Source: Gallionella sp. (lineage in GTDB: Bacteria; Pseudomonadota; Gammaproteobacteria; Burkholderiales; Gallionellaceae). Taken from it: a stretch of 33,594 bases of DNA. The translations under genes were made by a program, and so were the position numbers. Shown piece by piece: positions 1 to 6,559 of this stretch; the stretch's first letter is position 1; every line of letters starts with the position of its first letter. Below the pieces are notes generated by a model that made no database searches, was not told the DNA's origin, and saw nothing but the letters and a program-made list of their open reading frames with translations. The stretch is from positions 1 through 33,594 of the forward strand of contig JADGRL010000031.1 in the NCBI GenBank assembly GCA_017880865.1, written 5' to 3'.

Positions 1-528
1 GGCTGGTATTTTTTCCAGTGATCCAGCGTGCGTACCAAACGTGCGGCCACCTGCGGATTGAGCTTGTTCAGCGCGATCACCTGTTCTGTCCAGAACTCAT
101 AGCCGCTGCCATCCGCCGCATGGAACTGTGACGGATTGGGTAAAGAAATTGCCGTTGGAGACATACAGACCCATCATCGAAGTATTCTTCTCCGGCTCAA
201 CCAGTGTCTCGATCTCCAGCGTGATCTCGTCCGGTGCGTTGGCGATGCGCAATTTTCCGTCGGCTATCGTGTAGCCGCCTTTGTTATTATTATTCGGGGC
301 ACCTTTGCGGAGTGTCTTGGCGTTCATGCGCAAGGCCACCAGCTTCGCGCCGTCACCCAGCAGTTCCACATCCTTGTTGGGCGATGCGCTATTGCGCTAC
401 AGGGTGATGCGCGTGGCCACAAGGGTTGCCGCGGGGTCGAGATCGAAACCCATTTCCACGGTTTTCACCCAATAGGCCGAGGCAGTGTAGTCTTTGCGAT
501 GGATGGTAACGTGTGGCTTCGTGGTCAT
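1..528 (-). pseudogene. pepN: Aminopeptidase N (PepN) remnant: nonsense codon plus internal deletion
   Basis: The minus strand from an ATG at 528 gives an N-terminus typical of the M1-family metallopeptidase PepN (HRKDYTASAYWVKTVEMGF, then TLRKG, DEITLEIETLVEPEKNTSMM, GLYVSNGNFFTQ). A TAG stop interrupts it at 397-399; one base change from CAG would explain it. After FFTQ the expected next segment is missing. At about 133-139 the sequence jumps into a +1-shifted frame reading NPSQFHAADGSGYEFW, then ALNKLNPQVAARLVRTLDHWKKYQ, which is the far C-terminal region of PepN. Roughly 700 residues, including the HExxH catalytic domain, are therefore absent. The junction lies in a short CAATCCG sequence, consistent with a microhomology deletion. 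The 3' end lies beyond the left edge of the window. It cannot make a working enzyme. The alternative, an assembly artefact, is less likely because there are two independent lesions. Confidence 0.9.
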
Positions 529-609
529 GAGCGGCTGGTCAGCAGGGTGTGAGAAGGAGCTGATTTTAACAGGGGCGGGGCTGGCATGGATGCCCCCTAT
601 TATTTCTAT

Positions 610-1569
610 TCAAGCCACCTCTGCTAAACGAATTTCATAGCACCAGGTTCTTCCTACTCCAGCGCTTGTCTCTCTTGAATATGATGTTGAGAACGGGAAG
701 ATTATGCTCGCCGGCTGATTCCTTAATTCCATTATGTAGAAGAGAGCAAACCCAAGTGTTTGAGGCTTTGTGGCGAGTGGGCTTAGATAGATGTTGTCCA
801 CGGAATTACGAGCGCGAAGCTGCTGTAATTTATCTGATAGCTCTGTAGCGACCACAAATGGATCATTAGCAGGAGCAAAGAACACTCGGTCTTCCATGTC
901 TGGATTGTCAGCCAACGGGGTCTTGTCTAGTCGCAAGATGCTTTCTTGGTACATGTCCGCACTTAAGGAAGGCAAGCTTCGCAGCTGATATAGTCTGGCA
1001 CCATCCTTTTCATTAACTACTCTGGAAATAAGTTCGTCGTCATAGCCAACTCCCACAACCAAAATGTCGTTGGCGATCTCATCAATATGTGTGCCCTCAA
1101 ATCCAGAAACTTGGCGCACCGCATCCACATCACGCGAAAAATCAGTATGTTCCTTTCGACCATATTGTTCCGGCTCGGTGTAGATCATATCGAATGATTC
1201 TAGGCCAACCGCCTGCAAATACTGCACTAGAAAAAGTATATGCGGTCGCATAAATCCAGTGATATCTATGCAAAACTTTTTTCCTTGAAGTGCTTCAATT
1301 CCAATATGTTGTTTAATCAAGCTAAGAATCACCTCTGCCTCATTACCATCAGCAAAGCTGACCACATCTGGATGGTTAGGTAATTCATCCTTCGCGTAGC
1401 CATATTCTGGCAACGCAACCCAATATTTTCTACTTGCCACTACTCGCTCAAACACTTGCTGCACTCGTTCACTACTGTTATAAGCCGAGATAAATACATC
1501 CCACGACTGAACACTTGGCTGACCGAAAGCTAATACCTGCTTCCGATTTAATAGGTAACGTAGATTCAT
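610..1569 (-). CDS. Unrecognised two-lobed Rossmann-like protein, last gene of four-gene operon
   Basis: The protein is 319 residues if started at MNLRYLLNRKQ (1569), 13 nt after the stop of the upstream ATPase gene. A longer in-frame ORF reaches back to 1734 but overlaps the ATPase gene by 150 bp and its extra N-terminus looks like junk, so I reject it. Residues 22-36 (SWDVFISAYNSSERV) resemble the first strand and loop of a TIR- or SLOG-like Rossmannoid. Residues 99-118 contain FCIDITGFMRPHILFL, a buried strand ending in a conserved-looking D-[IT]-G-x-x-R turn. A second lobe starts at ILVVGVGYDDELI (about 169-181), and IYLSPLATKPQTLGFAL (about 260-276) looks like a third strand-turn-helix. 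No membrane segment or catalytic triad is evident. Two Rossmann-like halves suggest ligand sensing, in the manner of CARF or SAVED domains, but this is inference only. I do not recognise a named family. Confidence 0.75.
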   Translation of the reverse strand: MNLRYLLNRKQVLAFGQPSVQSWDVFISAYNSSERVQQVFERVVASRKYWVALPEYGYAKDELPNHPDVVSFADGNEAEVILSLIKQHIGIEALQGKKFCIDITGFMRPHILFLVQYLQAVGLESFDMIYTEPEQYGRKEHTDFSRDVDAVRQVSGFEGTHIDEIANDILVVGVGYDDELISRVVNEKDGARLYQLRSLPSLSADMYQESILRLDKTPLADNPDMEDRVFFAPANDPFVVATELSDKLQQLRARNSVDNIYLSPLATKPQTLGFALFYIMELRNQPASIIFPFSTSYSRETSAGVGRTWCYEIRLAEVA

Positions 1570-1582
1570 TATGATCTTTGAA

Positions 1583-3631
1583 TTAGAAAAGTTTATTTTG
1601 AATACTGCCGTTGCCAACATTTTCTTTGACGTACGGCTCCTCCATCCCCTTGATTCGGTCGCTGATGAGCGTCCTCTGCGCTTGTCGGCATGTCGGATCA
1701 AATAATGCATTGAAGAGTGGCTCCTGAAGTTCAATCGAGCCGCGCCGATGTTCGGACACCTCCCAACGAGCCACCAGCATTGGGCTAAGCTGGAACTTGT
1801 CGTCTATGGAAGTACTGTCATTGCGACTGACACCGCCATCGCGAACACGAATAAGATATGACCAATTTTCCGCATGGGTCAACACTTCTCGAGCAATCTC
1901 AGTTCCCACTTTTTGATTTACAGAAAATGTCGCCAAATCACACTCTGCGGGCTTCAAGCTATAGCGGACGCCACGAAACAGTTTTGCCAAAGATTCGACA
2001 GATGCTCTTACCTCTGATCCATGTCTATCTGGCTGCGCATCATCCCAAAACCACGCAGCAGCGTCTCGGATACCTTCGCCTTGTGATGAAATTGATATCT
2101 GCCCTCCTTCTTGGAAAGGGCGTTCGCCTGCGAAATGTGATCTCCGGTAAATTTGCTTGAGCAGCCCAAGAAGATTTCGTGGAACGCCTTGTGAAAGGTG
2201 TATCAAAGTATCAAGGCCTGCATACACTATATGCTGCTTGGAACAGTCTTGATATATTTGAGCCAGAAAATCCGATTTGAAGTGATCCAATGACTGAAAA
2301 TACTTTGGCTCCGCAGCTTTGCCATTTTCAAGAAAATTGCGTGCTTGCTTTCCTATTACGGTCGCAGCCTCAAGCAAATTTTTTGTTGTACGCCATTCCT
2401 TATATAAGAGATATAGATTTACTTTTTCGAGCAGCGGATCATTAGGCAGTTGAAGCGACTGCACAATATTGTCTGCTATTTGCTGATTCGATGATTCATT
2501 GCCATGATCCGCCAAGCTGCTGATGATGTCTTTCAGCTTTTTGAAATATGGTCGAACTTCACCTTTTTCGTCATATTTTTTTACTAACGCAAGTGTTGGA
2601 ATCCGGTAGTTGTTGCTCGGATCAAGTTCCTCGAACTGATTCTTTAACCAGCGGGCACAATCTTCCTCACTCGGAGCCAAATGAAATTGTTGGAGTCGCT
2701 TTAAAATTAGATCGCGCGCCAACCCCTTATATCCTTCATCGTGATCACGAAGCCAGGCATCAAGTTCCACTTCCTCATACTCGGCATCTCGCTTGATTTC
2801 TTCTCCGGCTCCTAACGTTTTCTTGGTATGGAGGCCATAAAGTCGCGCACCAATTTTGATTGAAACGGGACCATGTCGATAGCGAATCAATGAGTTTAAG
2901 AACTTCTGTTGCGTAACGGTGAAGTTCTCAATTTCATCAATCATGTAAACAAACAACACCTCTTTAAATAAATCAGTGCAAGAGTTAATCAGTACTGGCA
3001 GCTGAAAAACTAAGGCTCCTGGCGAGATACAGATATTGATTTCTTGTAGGCTTTGATGGATTGCGCAGTTAGCAACAACGTGGTCGACCTGCCTACGGAG
3101 CTCGGCCAAGTAGTCAATAAGCGCATCTATGGTTTCGATTGACGACGGAACATCGGTAGTGAAGAGGCTTCTTGTGCCAGCAATCAATTTTCTTTGATCC
3201 AACCCGTCGGGATATTCAATCAAGCAATCTTGAATATGTTTCAACAGATGTGTCGCCAGCCAAAGCTCAAAGTAGTAGCTAAAAACTGCCGCCCAAGCAT
3301 CGTCATGCTGGCCTTTTCCAGCAAAGCGACCTACATTTAGGCCGTCAGCTCGCACATATATGCCCATGTGCTTTTCCTCTTGCGCGGCCTTCAGCAAGCT
3401 TCCGTTGAAGCGCAATTTCTGAACGGCAGACGAAAAGTACCTCATCAGATGTGTCTTTCCACTTCCCTTGCCCCCTAACAAAAGCATGGGCATCGTCAAT
3501 CTTGGTTTAAACAAGTCTTCAAGGCCAGCAGCGCCGGCCAAATCAACCCAATACTGTTGAATTTGTTCATCAGAAAAGTCGCTAGCCTTCGTCAGATCAA
3601 ACGGGTTGCCAGTTATGCGTGTAGTATTCAT
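1583..3631 (-). CDS. ORC/CDC6-like AAA+ ATPase, putative conflict-system protein
   Basis: A 682-residue protein. The P-loop GGKGSGKT is at residues 53-60, in LLLGGKGSGKTHLMRYF. The Walker B segment VYMIDEIENF lies at about 228-237 with acidic D232 and E233. It is followed by IKIGARLYG, a plausible sensor-1 strand. The long helical remainder (about 290-680) has no motif I can name, but TLIHLSQGVPRNLLGLLKQI resembles the sensor-2 and lid helices of ORC/CDC6-type AAA+ proteins. The start overlaps the stop of the upstream PRTase-like gene in an ATGA arrangement (3628-3631), and GGAGAA sits about 7 nt ahead of the ATG. Such ATPases in multi-gene cassettes usually act as NTP-driven switches or loaders on DNA. 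Its partners here are a methyltransferase, a PRTase-like protein and a Rossmann-like protein. ATPase activity is well supported by motifs; the biological role is inferred. Confidence 0.85.
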   Translation of the reverse strand: MNTTRITGNPFDLTKASDFSDEQIQQYWVDLAGAAGLEDLFKPRLTMPMLLLGGKGSGKTHLMRYFSSAVQKLRFNGSLLKAAQEEKHMGIYVRADGLNVGRFAGKGQHDDAWAAVFSYYFELWLATHLLKHIQDCLIEYPDGLDQRKLIAGTRSLFTTDVPSSIETIDALIDYLAELRRQVDHVVANCAIHQSLQEINICISPGALVFQLPVLINSCTDLFKEVLFVYMIDEIENFTVTQQKFLNSLIRYRHGPVSIKIGARLYGLHTKKTLGAGEEIKRDAEYEEVELDAWLRDHDEGYKGLARDLILKRLQQFHLAPSEEDCARWLKNQFEELDPSNNYRIPTLALVKKYDEKGEVRPYFKKLKDIISSLADHGNESSNQQIADNIVQSLQLPNDPLLEKVNLYLLYKEWRTTKNLLEAATVIGKQARNFLENGKAAEPKYFQSLDHFKSDFLAQIYQDCSKQHIVYAGLDTLIHLSQGVPRNLLGLLKQIYRRSHFAGERPFQEGGQISISSQGEGIRDAAAWFWDDAQPDRHGSEVRASVESLAKLFRGVRYSLKPAECDLATFSVNQKVGTEIAREVLTHAENWSYLIRVRDGGVSRNDSTSIDDKFQLSPMLVARWEVSEHRRGSIELQEPLFNALFDPTCRQAQRTLISDRIKGMEEPYVKENVGNGSIQNKLF

Positions 3632-4653
3632 ATGCTTTCTCCGTAAATCTTTGGATAGCGTTTAAACACTGGCTTCCACGGCATTGTGCCCTGACAGGTA
3701 AGGCTATCATGCCAAATGATCCCAATTGTGTTGTCCGGAGTGTTGTGGTGAAAACCCATCAGCATTTGACCATCTTTCCAGCCACATGCATATTTCGGAT
3801 TCAGTAGCAAACCATATTCTTTCACAAGGCGCACGGCCAGATCACGATCAATGTCGTCCGGAACAATTTTCAGATATCTAGAAACGTCTGAAAGACAGCG
3901 ATAGCTTGAATCCAACTCATAGACGGCACCGCAATTGCTGCCAAATAACGTTTTATTTGCCACCTTTTGAAGTCCTGTTTGTGTCGCAAATAGGCTGTAA
4001 TACGAGACTTTAGCATTGGGATTAAGCTTCATCAGCTCAGCCAAGACCTCCTTGGAATAATCGATCGCGGTATCCCCTGATCCGCAGATATCATCCAAGA
4101 AAACATAGCGACGCACATCCGGATCCCGCAACCGTCTGGAATTTCCAGTTACAAAGTTAACTATCGCTTTGCAAATCTTTTTGATCCACGACCACGAGTG
4201 ATTTGAAGACCTTGTGAATATTTGAACAGAGTCTATAAACAGTTTCTTCGACAATCCGTTTTCTTGGCGAAAGTAATAGAGCAAATGAACGCCGCTTTCA
4301 GAAGGATTCCCCACCCCGATAAAACGCGTATGCTTCAATTCGTCTCGAATTGCCGACTCTATCTCGCTTTCTGTTGCGGTTGATGGGAGCCTGGAACGCA
4401 CCTCTTGAACCACGGGATACAGGAACAGGTCTCGATACATTGATTTCAGTAAGACGCGAATCTCTCTTCCACCAAAATACATGAATTGAGACAACCAAAA
4501 CAATGCATGTAACCGCTCAACATCAGTGTCAGCAATTCGTCCGGTAAAATTTTCCAGCCATTCCTCGATAAAAGGCCAAGATAGCCGCCCCTCCCATACT
4601 TTTTCGTTAAGTATGAGTATGCGTTTTTTTAGAATCTCAAAAGAATCTGACAT
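3628..4653 (-). CDS. Phosphoribosyltransferase-like protein of the four-gene operon
   Basis: A 341-residue protein. The diagnostic segment is RRYVFLDDICGSGDTAIDY (residues 181-199): a hydrophobic strand, paired acids D187-D188, then a small-residue loop GSGDTA. This matches the PRPP-binding signature of type I phosphoribosyltransferases (typically VVLVDDVxxTGxT). The N-terminal 110 residues are helical (EILKKRILILNEKVWEG; VERLHALFWLSQFMYFGGREI) and do not resemble the usual hood domain of nucleotide-salvage PRTases. Residues 112-130 (FIGVGNPSESGVHLLYYF) may form the first core strand. The gene starts 3 nt after the methyltransferase stop and overlaps the ATPase start by 4 nt, so the three genes are probably translated together. 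PRTase-like domains of this sort are known from prokaryotic conflict systems; whether this one transfers, cleaves or only binds PRPP or nucleotides cannot be told from sequence. Confidence 0.8.
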   Translation of the reverse strand: MSDSFEILKKRILILNEKVWEGRLSWPFIEEWLENFTGRIADTDVERLHALFWLSQFMYFGGREIRVLLKSMYRDLFLYPVVQEVRSRLPSTATESEIESAIRDELKHTRFIGVGNPSESGVHLLYYFRQENGLSKKLFIDSVQIFTRSSNHSWSWIKKICKAIVNFVTGNSRRLRDPDVRRYVFLDDICGSGDTAIDYSKEVLAELMKLNPNAKVSYYSLFATQTGLQKVANKTLFGSNCGAVYELDSSYRCLSDVSRYLKIVPDDIDRDLAVRLVKEYGLLLNPKYACGWKDGQMLMGFHHNTPDNTIGIIWHDSLTCQGTMPWKPVFKRYPKIYGESI

Positions 4654-4656
4654 AGG

Positions 4657-6144
4657 CTAATTACCTGCCGTTCCTTTCTGAATATTTCTTCCTTTTGGCT
4701 TCTCAAAGAGAAGTACCCACTCTCGAGTAATTACGCTCGCAGTCTTATTTCGTTTCGTCATAAGGCCGCGAGATTTAATTTCATCAATCAGCTTGAGCTT
4801 TAGCGACAAGCCATATTTTTCGCAGATTAAAGCCAAATATTCTGAGGATTTGAAGGGTAGCCCGCACACTTCATTATTCCCAATCACCAGAACCAAATGC
4901 CCATCAGGCTTTAATACACGCGCCATTTCTTTAATCGCAGCATCCATTTCAATAATATAGGTAGCAACAATGACGCTTCTTAATGGATTTACCTTGAATA
5001 TCCTTTTAATTAGGCGATCCGCTACCGGCAGGCCCGTCTTTGGACATTCCCTATGCGATGACGTGGAAAAATGTTCACGGCCAATAGATAAATTTTCCAA
5101 TGGCTTCAGTCCATCCTTGCTAGCCAAGCCCAGCCAACCCAAACTGAGGCTAGATGCACGAATGTATTTTTGCGCCCCAGCATATGGCGGGGAGGTGATT
5201 ATCAAGTCGACGCAATTGTTGGAGAGCGTTTCAGGGGACAAATCAAAATTATCAGTTGGCGACCTCAAGCACCTTGCATCATTACCAACATAGAATACCT
5301 TGCCAAAGGATTTAGGCATTCCAGAGAGACTCTGCATTCGCTTTATATTGGTGGAAATCTGATTCGAGAACTCTCTCCAGACATCTGGAGCTCTATCCCG
5401 ACTTTGTGTGTCTGTAGCTTTAAGGCGAACCGGAACGGACAGACGAGGGTCAGCAAGACTAACCTTGCGGCAAACCGTGGAAAACGATACCAATAAAAAG
5501 TCCTTTATCGCGCCATCTTCTTCAACCTCGATAGCATTTTTTATGCGGCAAAGACTCTTAATAACATTCGGTTCATACCAGTATTCAAGATTAATTACTG
5601 AAGGCACTGAGCTTTTGACAAATTTAGAGAGGCGATAATCATGCTCGACCCGTGCATAAGCCTCGGAAATTGCTGTCACACATATTGCGTGCGTTTTTAC
5701 ACTTGCAATCATGCGAGCCAATGGATTGGCATCAGCGTAGTAAGCTTTTTTGCCAGACATAATTGCTTCTAGTGCGACGGTCCCAGACCCACCAAAAGGA
5801 TCCAGCACCACATCATCTAACTTAGATAGGCTTTTAGCTGCTAAAAAGAAATGAGCAATTTGAGGGAGTAGTTTCGCTGGATAAGAATGTATGTAATGAG
5901 TGGCTCGCTCACCCATTTTTACCCAAGGCACAAGGTTTCGAAATGAGACGTTCTGCGCTCTCCTTCTCTGCTCATAGCGAGCAATCATAAGGGCAAGTGC
6001 TTCGGTTGTATCTACTGGATAAGCTTCGAATTTAAAACCGTCCGAAAGCTTTTCATTGCCACTCAGAAATGTGCCGGCCGATGACACCTCTCCCACCGTT
6101 ACTTTATTACCATATGAGATTCCGTCATCCATATACTCAGCCAC
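4657..6144 (-). CDS. DNA methyltransferase (N4-cytosine/N6-adenine type), first gene of four-gene operon
   Basis: A 495-residue protein. SAM-binding motif I is VVLDPFGGSGTVALEA (D115-G121 core), preceded by HYIHSYPAKLLPQIAHFF (about 83-100), which fits motif X. The catalytic motif IV is DLIITSPPYAGAQKY (SPPY at 318-321). Motif I therefore precedes motif IV, with about 195 residues between them that could hold a recognition region. A late strand, VLKPDGHLVLVIGNNEV, fits a downstream core motif. SPPY occurs in both N4-cytosine and N6-adenine enzymes, so the base is undecided. The annotated start is a GTG at 6144; an ATG four codons later (6132) is equally possible because neither has a strong ribosome binding site. 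No restriction endonuclease follows; the next genes are PRTase-like and AAA+ proteins, so it may mark self DNA or modify DNA for that system. Confidence 0.9.
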   Translation of the reverse strand: MAEYMDDGISYGNKVTVGEVSSAGTFLSGNEKLSDGFKFEAYPVDTTEALALMIARYEQRRRAQNVSFRNLVPWVKMGERATHYIHSYPAKLLPQIAHFFLAAKSLSKLDDVVLDPFGGSGTVALEAIMSGKKAYYADANPLARMIASVKTHAICVTAISEAYARVEHDYRLSKFVKSSVPSVINLEYWYEPNVIKSLCRIKNAIEVEEDGAIKDFLLVSFSTVCRKVSLADPRLSVPVRLKATDTQSRDRAPDVWREFSNQISTNIKRMQSLSGMPKSFGKVFYVGNDARCLRSPTDNFDLSPETLSNNCVDLIITSPPYAGAQKYIRASSLSLGWLGLASKDGLKPLENLSIGREHFSTSSHRECPKTGLPVADRLIKRIFKVNPLRSVIVATYIIEMDAAIKEMARVLKPDGHLVLVIGNNEVCGLPFKSSEYLALICEKYGLSLKLKLIDEIKSRGLMTKRNKTASVITREWVLLFEKPKGRNIQKGTAGN

Positions 6145-6483
6145 TTTTTTATGCTCAATTCAATTTAATGAACCCAAATAATGGGCACTGATTCCAAATA
6201 CTTCATCGACCCGCTACCTACCGCCCCGAAGACTAGCAGCAAAGTCCCGCTTCGCCTACAGGCAAAAAGGTATTGACCGAGCTAAAGGTGTCAGATTCGC
6301 ATTGTTTTCAAGCGAGGGTAGCCGACATTCATTTCGCGAATTTCTCCAAGTAACCATTTACCCGAGGTTGCCGCTATTTTTGGCGATAGGGAGTCCAACG
6401 CAGGTCAGTGGTGTAATATGTCGCAGGGCAGTTGCAGGCAACAAACGGTCATCTGTTCTATTTATTGATATTAGGAGGTTACG
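6145..6483. other. Intergenic region between divergent methyltransferase and hsd operons
   Basis: About 340 bp with no convincing gene. It must hold the promoters of both divergent operons, but I could not assign confident -35/-10 pairs. The part near 6145-6180 is AT-rich. The segment around 6200-6300 looks like eroded, non-coding repeat-type sequence. An AGGAGG ribosome binding site at 6473-6478 belongs to the small ORF that follows. Short ORFs here have no protein-like features. Confidence 0.5.
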
Positions 6484-6555
6484 TTGGAACTGACCGGCAG
6501 AAATGTCCGGGGAGGCTGCCTCGCACCATTCGCTTACATAACGAACAAAAATTGA
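6484..6555 (+). CDS. Possible 23-residue leader peptide coupled to hsdM
   Basis: A TTG codon at 6484 sits 5 nt after a perfect AGGAGG (6473-6478), the strongest ribosome binding site in this intergenic region. The frame reads LELTGRNVRGGCLAPFAYIT and three more residues, and ends in TGA at 6553-6555, only 4 nt before the hsdM ATG. The hsdM start itself has only a poor purine stretch (GACGAG directly against the ATG). The layout suggests translational coupling of hsdM to a leader peptide. The peptide has no recognisable domain, and a chance ORF is possible because TTG starts are rare. Confidence 0.35.
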   Translation: MELTGRNVRGGCLAPFAYITNKN

Positions 6556-6559
6556 CGAG

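Noticed and set aside
136..552. Plus-strand ORF of 138 codons opposite the pepN remnant
   Set aside because: Its composition is that of an antisense shadow; the minus strand aligns clearly with PepN ends.
560..609. Terminator after the four-gene operon (GGGGC/GCCCC)
   Set aside because: The stem is only 5 bp with a long loop and there is no T-run on the minus strand.
1570..1734. N-terminal extension of the last gene of the four-gene operon
   Set aside because: It would overlap the ATPase gene by about 150 bp, the extra residues are arginine/serine-rich junk, and a well-placed ATG at 1569 follows the ATPase stop.
6302..6493. 63-codon plus-strand ORF in the methyltransferase-hsdM gap
   Set aside because: No ribosome binding site and no protein-like features.
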